This document shows positions 1 through 9,388 of a stretch of DNA of 49,252 bases, piece by piece. The stretch is taken from positions 258,357 to 307,608 of the forward strand of contig NW_008705569.1 of the NCBI RefSeq assembly GCF_000186865.1, written 5' to 3'. The position numbers were made by a program, and so were the translations under genes. Position 1 is the first letter of the stretch, and each line of letters opens with the position of its first letter. The notes beneath the pieces were generated by a model. That model searched no databases. It had not been told where the DNA came from and worked only from the letters and a program-made list of their open reading frames with translations. The DNA comes from Aureococcus anophagefferens. Lineage: Eukaryota; Sar; Pelagophyceae; Pelagomonadales; Pelagomonadaceae.

Positions 1-163
1 TCGCAGACACCATGATGTAGACAACCTGTAGAACATGTTCTAGGCCGACGGTTGATAGCCGGCTCGAGCGCCGCGCCCGCGTCCAACGCAGCGATTTTTC
101 GCCTCAAACCCTCTGCAAACATGCTGAACACAGGTTCCGGGTTTAAGCTTCAGTACCGCGAAG

Positions 164-164
<1 letters not shown>

Positions 165-240
<76 letters not shown>
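165..240. repeat. 9-bp minisatellite (GGCGCGGAC)n
   Basis: About 8.4 head-to-tail copies of the 9-mer ggcgcggac lie here with almost no variation. Because the unit is a multiple of three it reads as Ala-Arg-Thr repeats, but I see no gene around that frame. The rest of 1-268 holds no recognisable gene; a short T-rich run follows at about 255-265, next to the end of the transposase remnant. Confidence 0.9.
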
Positions 241-241
<1 letters not shown>

Positions 242-268
242 GGGGCGGGCCTTAATTTTTTTTACTTT

Positions 269-1699
269 CTAAGCGCGGTAGTTTCTAAGGTCTTCCCAGG
301 CTCCGAAGAGGGCATTCGAAGAGTCATTCATTGTCGTCACTGGGCGCCAAGACCAGTCCGCTCCGAGGAGACTTGCCATGTAAAGCGGCTTAGGGTGGCG
401 TAGCATGGCACGATGTATCTCCTTCATTGCCCAGGCTGTAGCTTTGAGCCCGCGGCTAACCTCCTCAAGCGACTCGCCCTTCGATAGCAGGAATGAAGAG
501 ATGAGGTGTGTGTGTTGTTGTCCGTCTATTGTGCCAACAAAGACAAGCATTTTGCCTTGGTAATTGAGTCTGCCAGTGCCATCGACACTGGCCCAAGAAG
601 GTCCACAGAGAAGATCTTGCATCATGGCCTTGCTCAGCATCCGTATGGTGCTCGTAACGAAAAAGTTCTTCAGCTCTGGGCCACTTACATTGCGATCGAA
701 TACGATTGGAACATCCCATTGCCCATCTTCCACCATCTTTCTGAGACGGACGGTATCCACAGCCCTGACACTCAATTGCGCTTCGAGCTGACCATAACTG
801 CCCTTCCAAAAATCCTTCCATCGCTTCGATCTAGCCCACAGCATGTACCGCTTGATAACCTTCTTGATCTCATCTCCGTGTTGGTCCATGGCACCCAGAA
901 CACCAAGGGGTTGGAGAAGTGCAATTGCCTTGACCATAGACCACTTTGGCGCTTCGATGAGAGGTCCCAGGGCCTGTTTGATCGGCGGAGGAAGGCCTCG
1001 TGTTGTCTCCATGATGACTTCGATTTCCGGATGGACATGGTGCTGCCCGGTCTTAATCTCGCAGTGGAGTCCATCGTTGAACCAGTAAATTCGAGCCTTG
1101 GCTGGGCAGTATGGTGTATACTTACAGGCCTTGCACTTCACTTCGGTATATGACTTCCAGGTCTCATGTTCTTCCACGAGCACACCATGTTTGAGTGGAG
1201 TCCAGCCCATGCCATCAACCATGAAGTGGTCATCGAGCACCTTTTTCACCTCGGGATCCTCGAGTGAGGTGGCCTTCAGGATCGCGATGACCGGTGCCGC
1301 GAGCCAGTCCGTGCGGCTGCGGCGGCCTTCGGTCTTAGGCTCCGGCGCCGCCGGCAAGGGGTCCAGCGTGTAGTCGGACGGTGGGATGTTCGTCGTGTTC
1401 GGGCACGTGAAGAGCGCGCCGTCGGCCTCGGGCTCCTCTGCTGGGCCCTCCTCGGCACCCTGTTCCTCGGTCTCGTCCTCCTCGACCTCGTCGTCCTCCT
1501 CGTCCGAGCTGCTGTCCTCGAACTCGGCGAGCAGCTCCTCCTGCGCGGCCGCGGGCAGCGTCGCGAGCGGCGACGTGGCCTTGAACGGCGACTCGCCCGC
1601 CGCGCGCGGCCGCTTCGTCGGCGTCGTCTGCGGCGCCGCCGGCGGCGCGCGCGCGAGCTGGTCACACCAGCGCGCGCACGCCCAGCGATACCAGTCCAT
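269..1699 (-). CDS. MULE-like transposase remnant with FLYWCH/WRKY-GCM1-type zinc finger
   Basis: A 476-residue reading from the ATG at 1699; the frame stays open to 1936, but that part is low-complexity and lies towards the divergent gene. After a Ser/Glu/Asp-rich acidic stretch comes a zinc-finger-like segment with CKAC, a further Cys, and a closing HHVH pair, as in the FLYWCH or WRKY-GCM1 domains found at the N terminus of Mutator-like transposases. Further on, the stretch SVDGTGRLNYQGK followed by VFVGTID resembles the first catalytic-Asp strand of MULE transposases, which reads DGTxxLNxxG. The protein stops soon after (GAWEDLRNYRA), so the second Asp, the insertion domain and the catalytic Glu are absent. 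It is therefore probably a truncated, inactive copy. Sequence composition is clearly less GC-rich than in neighbouring genes, which fits a mobile origin. I see no terminal inverted repeats. Assignment to MULE is from motif resemblance only. Confidence 0.6.
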   Translation of the reverse strand: MDWYRWACARWCDQLARAPPAAPQTTPTKRPRAAGESPFKATSPLATLPAAAQEELLAEFEDSSSDEEDDEVEEDETEEQGAEEGPAEEPEADGALFTCPNTTNIPPSDYTLDPLPAAPEPKTEGRRSRTDWLAAPVIAILKATSLEDPEVKKVLDDHFMVDGMGWTPLKHGVLVEEHETWKSYTEVKCKACKYTPYCPAKARIYWFNDGLHCEIKTGQHHVHPEIEVIMETTRGLPPPIKQALGPLIEAPKWSMVKAIALLQPLGVLGAMDQHGDEIKKVIKRYMLWARSKRWKDFWKGSYGQLEAQLSVRAVDTVRLRKMVEDGQWDVPIVFDRNVSGPELKNFFVTSTIRMLSKAMMQDLLCGPSWASVDGTGRLNYQGKMLVFVGTIDGQQHTHLISSFLLSKGESLEEVSRGLKATAWAMKEIHRAMLRHPKPLYMASLLGADWSWRPVTTMNDSSNALFGAWEDLRNYRA

Positions 1700-1880
1700 G
1701 GCCTTGGGGCTGCCCGAGATCCTGGGAGCGAGCGCTCTCCGCCGAAATCCTACGAGCGGACTTTGTAAATCCTGCAACAATATTATTCCCGCTCTCCGGG
1801 GCTCCTGCGGCGCGAGCCTCTGGAGACGCTCGCAGCGTCGTCGACCGTCGCACCAAACCAACCCAAGCATCCACGAAGAA

Positions 1881-2285
1881 ATGGTCCTCAGCGCGTCGCA
1901 GTGGTCCGCGCGGGACCTGGGCCTCGCGGGCGCCATGGTCGCGGTCCAGGCCGTGGGCGTGCGCTACGGCCTCGGCGTGCCGAGCGGCCTCCTCCTGCTG
2001 AGCGTCGCGCCCTTCGTCTTCGGCCGGCGGAAGTGGGACGGCGAGGTGTCGGCCTACAGCGTCTGCAACGACGACGGCCGGCGCATCGCGGGCACCTTCA
2101 CCGCGGAGCAGTTCGACGCGCAGCTCCGCGGCGGCCCGCGGCCCGACGACGCGCCGGCCGCGGCGACGATGCCGCGCGCGCCGGAGCCGGACCGGCCCGC
2201 CGCGCCCGCGGACCCCGCGGCGCGGCGGCGCCTCGCACTCGAGGCCGCGGAGCGGCGCGCGAAGGCCGCGGCGGCCGCGTCGTAA
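1881..2285 (+). CDS. SAYSvFN-domain protein (SAYSD1-like)
   Basis: A 134-residue protein beginning at the ATG at 1881. A hydrophobic hairpin-like segment (about residues 12-48) is followed by EVSAYSVCNDDGRRIAGTFT, which closely matches the signature of the SAYSvFN family (SAYSVFN, then a Gly and a TAEQ-like turn; here TAEQFDAQLRGG). Animal SAYSD1 is an ER membrane protein that works with the translocon in quality control; that role is family knowledge and only inferred here. The C-terminal third is Ala/Pro/Arg-rich with a basic Ala-rich helix. The gene is divergent from the transposase remnant and its stop lies only 12 bp from the stop of the convergent MFS gene. Confidence 0.75.
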   Translation: MVLSASQWSARDLGLAGAMVAVQAVGVRYGLGVPSGLLLLSVAPFVFGRRKWDGEVSAYSVCNDDGRRIAGTFTAEQFDAQLRGGPRPDDAPAAATMPRAPEPDRPAAPADPAARRRLALEAAERRAKAAAAAS

Positions 2286-2297
2286 ACATAGAGTAGA

Positions 2298-3587
2298 CTA
2301 CGCGACCTTCTCGCGGGGGCGGAGGCGCCGCGCGCGCGCGTCGAGGAGCGCGACGGCCGCCGCCGCGGCGACGAGGACGAGCGACGCCGCCGCGAGCGTC
2401 GCCGGGAAGGTCGCCCAGCCGCGCGGCGCGCGCTTGAGCACGTGGACGAGCGGCAGCCCCGCGAGCGCGCCGCCGCACTCCGCGAGGCAGTTCGTCACGG
2501 CGTCGGCCTTGCCCGAGTCCGACGGCGCCACGTGCTCGCGCACCGTGAGCTGGAGCGCGACGCGCGCGCCGTAGACCGCGGCGCCGCCGAGCGCGGCGAC
2601 GGCGCGCAGGCTCGCCGGCGCGCCGAGGTCCGCGGTCCCCAGCGCGACGGCGAAGGCGAGCACGGCGCCCGCGCCCGCCGCGGCCACGGCGGCCGGCGTC
2701 GCGCGGTCCGCGAGGGGCCCGCCGAGCGACGCGCCCGCGATGCCGCCCGCCTGCCAGAAGAAGAGGAACGACGCGGTCGCGTCGAGGCCGTGCGCCTCCT
2801 TGAGGAAGACGCCGACCTACCGATGTTTGTTTGGTGAAAAGGCGCTCGCGAAACCGTCGAGACGCCGCGTTCCGACCCAGCCCTCGACGGCCATGCGCAC
2901 GAAGTACATGGACGCGTACTCCGCGGCGACGCCCCAGACGACGGGCTCGCGCACGACGGCGCCGAAGCCCCGCTTCGCGTCGCGCGCCGGCTTGAGCGCG
3001 GGCGCCGCGGCGAGGTCGGCCGCGAAGCGCGCGTGGACGCCGCCGCAGAGCGCGATGACGGCGCCGACGGAGACCACGAGGCGCCGCCAGCCCAGCGCCG
3101 CCGCGCCGCGCTCGACGACGAAGGGCACGACGCACGACACGACGTTCACCGTCGCGTTGATGCAGGAGAAGGCGCCGCCGCGGCGCTCCGGCGGGAACTT
3201 GTTCGTGACGACGCGCGCGACGGCCGCCGCGTGCGGCGCCTGCACGGCCATGATCGCCGGGAAGAGCACGAGGAGCTCGAGGCGGCTCCGCGCGACGGCC
3301 AGCGCGGCGAAGCACGCGCCCGTGAGCAGCTCGGAACCGACGAGGAGCGCGGACGCGGGCGCGACGTCGCTGCTCACTTGGAAGAGCGGTTTCGCGAGCA
3401 TGTAGGTGACCTGGCACGCGGAGATGAGCAGCCCCGCGTCCTCGAGGCGCAGGCCGTGCTCCTTCGTCAGCGTCGGCAGGAGCAGCGTCAGCGTCGGCCG
3501 GAACGCGAGCATGGACGCGGCGTAGCCCAGGCAGAGCAGGCCGAGCACCTTGGGCTGCCCGCTGCGCTCCGTCGGCGGCAGGCACAT
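2298..3587 (-). CDS. MFS permease, glycerol-3-phosphate/sugar-phosphate permease-like
   Basis: Two exons, 3587-2877 and 2816-2298, give a 409-residue multi-pass membrane protein. Splicing the 60-nt intron turns GW|V into a continuous VEGWVGVFLKEAHGLDATAS helix pair, whereas the unspliced frame stops at once. The N half contains an MFS-like loop (TLTKEHGLRLEDAGLL) and a conserved-looking NKFPPERRGGAFS loop between helices 4 and 5, as in the organophosphate:phosphate antiporter group of the major facilitator superfamily. The substrate cannot be read from sequence. I chose the ATG at 3587 (MCLPPTERSG) over the upstream in-frame one at 3749 because the intervening residues are low-complexity. The gene is divergent from the ABCF3 gene across a 248-bp shared promoter region. 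Confidence 0.8.
2817..2876 (-). other. Short spliceosomal intron (60 nt, GT-AG) in MFS gene
   Basis: On the minus strand it starts GTCGGAACG and ends CATCGGTAG, followed by GTCGGCG. Removal restores the frame across a transmembrane region. The five bases GTCGG are present at both ends, like a short direct repeat. Confidence 0.8.
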
Positions 3588-3835
3588 GGTGAGTGACTTC
3601 AACGAGGCGCACTCCTCGCTGGCAGACCGCACCCAAGGCTCCAATAGCTGCCCGGGCGGGCGGCCTCGCCGGGCCCGGCGCCGCTGGCGAATCCCAAGGG
3701 CTGACCTGCCCACCTTCTGTCGAGATTCAGCAGGTGCGCATGGCTGCATCGTGTTGGTTGATAATCAACTTGAGATTCAACTTCTCGGGCTTCGAGCATG
3801 GTCATCGCCTGCGGTTAGGAGCAGCCAGCAATTCC
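3588..3835. promoter_or_regulatory. Shared divergent promoter region between MFS permease and ABCF3 genes
   Basis: This 248-bp stretch separates two divergent start codons and holds no convincing gene. It is less GC-biased than the flanking coding sequence, with an AT-rich patch at about 3755-3785 (ttggttgataatcaacttga). I see no clear TATA box; the assignment is positional. Confidence 0.45.
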
Positions 3836-4303
3836 ATGGAAGCCACGATCCGCGGCGCCCTCGGCGCGCTGGAGGACGTCGACGACGACGTCGTCGAGTA
3901 CCTGTCGTCGCTGCTCGCGGACGGCGGCAACGAGGCGGACCACGGCGAGGCCGTGCGCGAGATGCTCGACTCGGCGACAGACTGCGGCGAGGCCGTCGCC
4001 GACGCCTGCGCGCTCGAGCTCTTCGCGGCGCTCGGCGGCGCCGCGGCCGCGGACGACGACGGGGCGGACGACGTGGGCGAGTGCACCGCGAAGTTGGAAA
4101 AGACGGTCACGATGGCCGACGGCCTCGAGGAGCTCAGGAAGCAGGCCAAGACCTTCGACCAGTTGGAGACGCAGGAGCTGGGATTGAAGAGCCTGCGGGC
4201 CCAGCGCAAGGAGCGGCAGCGCGACGAGCGGCGGCGAGAGGAGGCCGCGGCGCTGGAGCGGTCCGTGACCTACGAGCTCGAGCGCGCGACCGCCAAGACG
4301 CTG

Positions 4304-4334
<31 letters not shown>

Positions 4335-6097
4335 GCGGCGCCCAGGGCGATTTGCCGCTGGACTGCCAGCTGCGGAACTTCGACGTCGGCAACAAGCGCG
4401 GCGCGGGCGACGTGCTGACGGGGTGCTACGTGACGCTCAGCGCGGGCCGGCGCTACGGCCTCCTGGGCCGCAACGGCTGCGGCAAGACCACGTTCCTCGA
4501 GTGGCTCGCCGGGCGGCCGCGCGACGGCAACTCCAAGGGCTCGAAGCCCCTCGTGCCCGACCGCGTGTCGCTGCTGCTCGTGAAGCAGGAGATCGTCGGC
4601 TCCGAGTGCTCCGCGGTGGAGACCGTCGTCCGCTCCGACGCGCGGCGCGAGGGCCTGAAGCGGGCCATCGCGGAGCTCGAGAAGCCGGCGCACGCGAAGC
4701 TCGCGTCGTCGCTGGACGCGCTCGCGCGGTGCTACGAGCAGCTCGCGCGGCGCGACGAGCTCCGGGGCGCGCCGGGCCCGCGCGCGCGCAAGGTGCTCCA
4801 CGGCCTCGGCTTCGACGACGCGAAGATGGACCGCCCCACGGGCGAGCTCTCGGGGGGCTGGCGCATGCGCGTGAGCCTCGCCTGCGCGCTCTTCGCGTCG
4901 CCGTCGCTCCTCCTATTGGACGAGCCGACGAACCACCTCGACCTCGAGGCGACGATGTGGCTCGAGCGATACCTCACGAAGGAGTTCCGGGGCACGCTCG
5001 TCGTCGTGAGCCACGACCGGAGCTTCCTGAACACGATCGTCTCCGACGTGCTGGCCTTCGACAAGCAGAAGATCAAGCAGTACCGCGGCGACGTGGCGAA
5101 CTTCGAGGCCGTGCGCGAGGAGGACCGCGCGCGGCAGCAGCGGCAGCGCGAGGTCCAGGAGAAGAAGCGCGAGGGCCTGCAGAAGTACATCGACGAGCAC
5201 GCCAAGTCGGGCGAGAACGGGCCCAAGGCCGCGGCGCAGCGCAAGTCGAAGATGAAGAAGATGAACCGCCTCGGCGTCGAGGCCGCGGGCGAGGGCAGGA
5301 AGTACAAGCTGTCCTACGACGCGCCGGCGGAGGAAGTCGACGACGTCGACGAGGAGGAGGCCGTCGTCCTCGAGTTCCCGGACCCGGGCCCCTTCGACCG
5401 CGCGATCGTCCGATGCCAGCGCGCGTCCTTCTCCTACGACGCGCCGCCGGACGCGCCGCCGCCGCCGCCGGGCGGGCGGACGCACCTGCTCGCGGACGTC
5501 GACCTGTCCGTGGACGCGAAATCGCGGATCTGTTTGCTGGGCCGCAACGGGTCGGGCAAGTCGACGCTCATCAAGCTGCTCGTCGGCGACCTCATGCCCT
5601 GCGACGGCGACGTGACCATCGAGCCGGGCGCGAAGATCGAGTTCCTCGCGCAGCACCAGCTCGAGCAGCTCGACCCCTTTGGCACTCCGCTCTCGGAGCT
5701 CCGGGAGCGGTACCCGGGCGACGGCTCGAACCAGCACGAGCTCGTGCTCCGGGGCCACCTCGCCAAGTTCGGCCTCGGCGGCGACCGCTTCCCGCACCAG
5801 AAGATCCACACCTTATCGGGGGGGCAGAAGTGCCGCGTCTGCCTCGCGGCGGCGATGTACCGGCGGCCGCACCTGCTCGTGCTCGACGAGCCGACGAACC
5901 ACCTCGACATGGAGACGACGGACGCGCTCATCGACGCGATCAAGACCTTCGGCGGGGGCGTCGTCGTCGTCTCCCACGACGCCCACCTGTGCTCGTCGGT
6001 CTGCGACCAGCTCTGGGTCGTCCAGGACGGCGCCGTCGCGCGCTACGGCGGCACGTTCAAGGACTACAAGCGCGAGGTCGTCCAGGGGAAGCGGTGA
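3836..6097 (+). CDS. ABCF3: ABC-F family ATPase, ABCF3/GCN20-like
   Basis: A 753-residue soluble protein with two ABC ATPase domains and no membrane segments, the hallmark of the ABC-F family. Domain 1 has Walker A GLLGRNGCGKTT (about residue 208), signature LSGGW (about 337) and Walker B LLLLDEPTNHLD (about 359). Domain 2 has LLGRNGSGKST (about 567), LSGGQ (about 660) and LVLDEPTNHLD (about 679). Between them lies the basic, coiled linker that ABC-F proteins insert into the ribosome. The N terminus (LEDVDDDVVEYLSSLLADGG) matches the helical N-terminal extension of ABCF3/GCN20, which in yeast works with GCN1 to activate GCN2 under amino-acid starvation. That specific role is inferred. I start at 3836 because conserved sequence begins there; the frame remains open further upstream. 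No introns are needed. Confidence 0.9.
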
Positions 6098-6118
6098 TGT
6101 TACCTTAATACGGTATTC

Positions 6119-6604
6119 CTAGCACATCATGTCCCAGTCGTAGAGCGCGTAGAAGTGGTCGCTCCAGGGCCACCGCTCCGTGCGGAGCGTCGAGTCCGGC
6201 GCGTAGTAGGACATGGCGACGGAGTCGTCCTCGGAGTTGTAGCGGAAGATGCGGCGGCCCCGGTACTCGTTGTGGAGCTTGCCCTGGTCCGTGCCCTCGA
6301 GCCACTCGAGCATCTGCGACCGCACCGTGTCGCCGACGGCGCACTCTTCGTCGCCGACGCAGACCGTCGTCAGCTCCGGCAGGTTGCATTCGAAGGACGC
6401 CTTGTCCGCCGGGCGGAGCGACGAGAAGGCCTCGGCGGCGAGGTCGTCGCCCCAGCGCAGGTCCGATGCCATGGGGCCGAGCTGGTAGGGGGCGAAGCCG
6501 AGAACTGTAGCGGATCTTGCGAAGCTGTTGGCCTCGGCGCGCGGCGTGAAGGCCGCCGCGCGCGATGCGGCGAAGATGAGGAGCGATGCGGCCGCGTTGC
6601 GCAT
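6119..6604 (-). CDS. Unknown protein with plastid-type (ASAFAP-like) presequence
   Basis: A 161-residue protein whose N terminus, MRNAAASLLIFAASRAAAF, looks like a signal peptide. It is followed directly by AAAFTPRAE, similar to the ASAFAP motif with Phe at the +1 position that directs proteins across the four-membrane plastids of stramenopiles. The mature part is acidic and aromatic-rich at its end (ERWPWSDHFYALYDWDMMC) and holds three cysteines near the middle (CNLPELTTVCVGDEEC). I do not recognise the family. Plastid location is an inference from the motif. The stop lies 21 bp past the ABCF3 stop on the opposite strand. Confidence 0.65.
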   Translation of the reverse strand: MRNAAASLLIFAASRAAAFTPRAEANSFARSATVLGFAPYQLGPMASDLRWGDDLAAEAFSSLRPADKASFECNLPELTTVCVGDEECAVGDTVRSQMLEWLEGTDQGKLHNEYRGRRIFRYNSEDDSVAMSYYAPDSTLRTERWPWSDHFYALYDWDMMC

Positions 6605-7070
6605 TATTGGCGGCGCGTAGCGCGTCGGTCAGAGGTGGCTCAAGCCTGTTGCAACTCGACGCTGCTGCCGATAATCGGAGCCTTCTCGACAGCAGCTTGT
6701 GCAACTTCGAGTGCTCCTCCGGCCTTTTCGAGTTTTCGAGCCTTTTTCGCCGAATCGCCGCGCGTGGCGCCGGACGTGCTGCCGGCACTTTGATCACCAA
6801 ACCTGTTCAGCGTCGCGCGCACGGCGCCGCGACGTGCCAGCGCAGCGTGTCAAAAGCCGGAACGCGACGCGCGACGCGCCGGCCGCGCCGCCGGCGCGAG
6901 CCCAAGGCCGTGGCCGCCACGCGCCGCGCCCAATCGGGACGTAGCGGCCAGAACCACGCGACAGCACGCAACCCTGAACGCGCACCGCGGGTCTCGTGCG
7001 ACCCAACCGGCCGCTCCCGCCCCCATGTAGGTTGAAGTTCAAGGTGAAGCATCGTAGTGGCAATTCCGCA
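6605..7070. other. Intergenic region, divergent promoters
   Basis: This 466-bp gap lies between the divergent plastid-type protein gene and the MFS transporter gene. Short open frames occur on both strands but none has recognisable protein character. It contains mixed AT- and GC-rich blocks, and I see no repeat or RNA gene in it. Confidence 0.5.
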
Positions 7071-8983
7071 ATGGCTGCGGCGGCCTTCGGTCGCGCGCTG
7101 CGGCGGCATCATCACCCGGCCGTCCGCCGCCATGCGCTCCTCTCGACGGCGACGACGCAGCCGCCGGACGCCAAAAGCCGCGAGCGCTGGCTGCGCCTGG
7201 TCCCCTCGTGTGTGCTCATGAATTGCGCGGGCAGCGTCTTCGCGACGGGCCCCATCCTCACGCCGGAGCTCACGCGGCTCTTCGGCGCCGTCGCGCCGGC
7301 GTCGGGCGACTGGGCGCTGGCGTCGCTGCTGCCCATGCAGTCGGCCTTCGCCGTCGGCTCCGCGGGCGTGCTCTTCGCGCTCGGCGGCGCCATGGACCGC
7401 GCGGGCCCCAAAAAGTCGTGCCTGGGCGCCGCGGCGGCGGGCGCCGCGGGCACGGCCGTCTACTGCGCGGGGCTCGAGGCGCACTCGCTGCCGCTGCTGT
7501 ACGCGTCCTACGCCGCGCTCTCGGGCTCCGCGTTCGGCCTCGTCTACGGCTCGGTGGTGCCGACGGTCCAAAAGTGGTTCCCGGACCGCAAGGGCGTCGC
7601 GTCGTCCGTCTGCGCCGCCGCCTTCGGCACGGGCGCCTTCGTCTGGGCGCCCATCTACACCACATTGCTGGAGGCGTTCCGGTCCGCGCCCGCGGCCGCC
7701 TACGACGCGGCGACGAAGACCGTCGACGGCGTGCGCTACGCCGAGGTCGCCCCCGGCGACTGGCGCGAGGCCGTGCTCGCCACGGCCGCGGACCTCGCCG
7801 CCGCGGGCCAGCCGGCCCTGGAGCCGGGGCTCTTCCTCGTGGGCTCGGGGAACACGGGCGTCGTCGAGGCCGTGTTCTGGGGCGGCGCGCTCCACGCGGC
7901 GTGCACGGCCGTCGCGGGCCTCGGCGTGCGCGCGCCGGAGCGCCCGGTCCGCGCCGCGCCGCCGGCGGCGGCGGCGCCGGCGGGCCGGGGCGTCGCGTCG
8001 CCGGAGGGCCTCGGCCTCGCCGCGGGCATCTTCTTCGCCGGGTTCACGGCGCTGCCCCTCATGCTCAACAGCAAGATGATGCTCACGGACATCTTCTCGC
8101 CCTTCGCCGAGGCGGACCTCTTCGCCGGCGCCGCCGTGGCGTCCTACATCGGCACGATGTCGCTCGCGAACTCCGCGGGTCGACTCACGATCGGCCCGCT
8201 GAGCGACGCGGTGTCGCTGCGGGCGGCCTACGCGCTCTGCGGCCTCCAGATCCCCCTGGTGCTGGCGCTGCCGTCCATCGCCGCGGCGGCGCCCGCGGAC
8301 CCGGCGGCGGCCGCGGCCGCGTGGAAGGCCGCGACGTGCGCGATCCCCAGGGCAGCAAAAGGGTGATTCAACGTCGCTTCAACGGGAGTGTTCCGCGCGC
8401 GCGCGTTTCGGAAACAGCACCCACGCTTCGAGAGCGCTCCGAGAGATGATCGCTCGTCCAAAAATCAGCCGAAACGAGCGGGAAACGACCGAGATAGGAG
8501 CCTTTGAAGTTGGGAATTTCGCACCCTTTTGCTGCCCAGGCGATCCCGGCGTTCTACGGCGGCTACGTGGTCCTCCTCGCGCCGGCGGTGGCGACGGCCT
8601 TCGGCACGGACCGCGTCGGCGCCGTCTTCCCGAAGATCTTCGCCGTGCTGAACCTGTCGAACCTGGCGTCCGCGGCCGTCGTCGGCTCGTTGCGCGACGG
8701 CGCGGCGACGCGCGCGGCGGCGGAGCTGGCGGGCCACGTCGACGACGGCGCGTTCCTCGGCGCCTTCGGGGCGCCCAAGGCCGAGCTCCCGGCGCTCCTC
8801 GCGGCGAAGACGGCGACGATCCCGCAGCTCGTCGCGCTCCTGCCGGACCGCGCGGCCGTGCCGGACCCGTCGCCCTTCCTCTACCACGACGCGCTCCACG
8901 CGTTCGCCGCGACGTCGACGCTCGCCTTCGCCTGCCACGCGGGCGCCCTCGCCTACGCGTCGAAGCGGCCCCCGGGGTCTTAG
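7071..8983 (+). CDS. MFS transporter, oxalate/formate antiporter-like, interrupted by introner IE1
   Basis: Exons 7071-8339 and 8540-8983 encode 570 residues. The N terminus (MAAAAFGRALRRHHHPAVRR) is basic and could be an organelle presequence. About twelve hydrophobic helices follow; GLVYGSVVPTVQKWFPDRKG is the typical helix 4-5 loop of the oxalate:formate antiporter group of the MFS, and NSAGRLTIGPLSD is the matching loop of the second half. The 200-nt intron is a mobile introner; removing it joins CAT to AIPAFYGGYVVLLAPAVATA, restoring a late transmembrane helix. Without splicing the frame ends 27 nt into the element. The stop is only 6 bp from the stop of the convergent small gene. Monocarboxylate substrate is possible but unproven. 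Confidence 0.82.
8348..8539 (+). mobile_element. Introner IE1 (intron 8340-8539, GC-AG)
   Basis: The element lies between two perfect 8-bp copies of gcgatccc (8340-8347 and 8540-8547). Its ends are near-perfect inverted repeats: left cagggcagcaaaagggtg, right cacccttttgctgcccag. The intron begins with the GC of the left target duplication and ends with the AG carried by the right inverted repeat, so the element itself supplies only the 3' splice site. The core is shared with IE2-IE4. Orientation is the same as the host gene. The class is known from Huff and colleagues' work on algal introners; membership here is read from structure. Confidence 0.92.
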
Positions 8984-8989
8984 CATTTT

Positions 8990-9244
8990 TTAGAGCGGTC
9001 TCTCGTGGGCCGCGGCCGGCGCGCCGACCGCGGCGCGCTCGCAGCCCGTCGCCGTCGCGCGGCAGCCCGTCGTCCTGTCGCAGACGTCCGGGTCCAGCAC
9101 CTCGCCGCAGGCGTCGAACTCCTCCGTGATCGCGCGAAAGACCATGGCGCTGATGAGCATGACCGTGAGCACCGTGGCGATGAGCTGGAAGAGGCCCATC
9201 TCCTTGCCGCCGGCGCCGACCCGGGGCTTCCGGCGGGCCGCCAT
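8990..9244 (-). CDS. Small single-pass membrane protein, unknown
   Basis: An 84-residue protein from the ATG at 9244 (MAARRKPRVGAGGKEMG). A basic N terminus precedes one transmembrane segment, LFQLIATVLTVMLISAMVF (about residues 18-36), then an acidic Cys-containing tail with four cysteines (CGEVLDPDVC, then GCRATATGC). The spacing suggests a small disulfide-bonded lumenal or extracellular domain. I do not recognise the family. The frame extends further upstream but the added sequence lacks protein character. It sits tail-to-tail, 6 bp from the MFS gene. Confidence 0.55.
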   Translation of the reverse strand: MAARRKPRVGAGGKEMGLFQLIATVLTVMLISAMVFRAITEEFDACGEVLDPDVCDRTTGCRATATGCERAAVGAPAAAHERPL

Positions 9245-9388
9245 CGAGCGTCTGAAAAGGTTTTGACGGGTTCGGGATGGACGTTGCAGCGCGCGAGTTC
9301 CCGAGCAAGCAGGTGCGAGCATCGATGGGCAGCCCTCTTCAAACAAAAGTTCAAGCGCGCAGCATTACAATACTTGCAGCCCTGAGCT

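Noticed and set aside
506..1153. Plus-strand 215-codon frame opposite the transposase remnant
   Set aside because: No domain character; the minus strand carries the zinc-finger and DGT motif instead.
3033..3596. Plus-strand 187-codon frame inside the MFS permease gene
   Set aside because: Charged low-complexity shadow of a transmembrane protein in the opposite strand; no domain.
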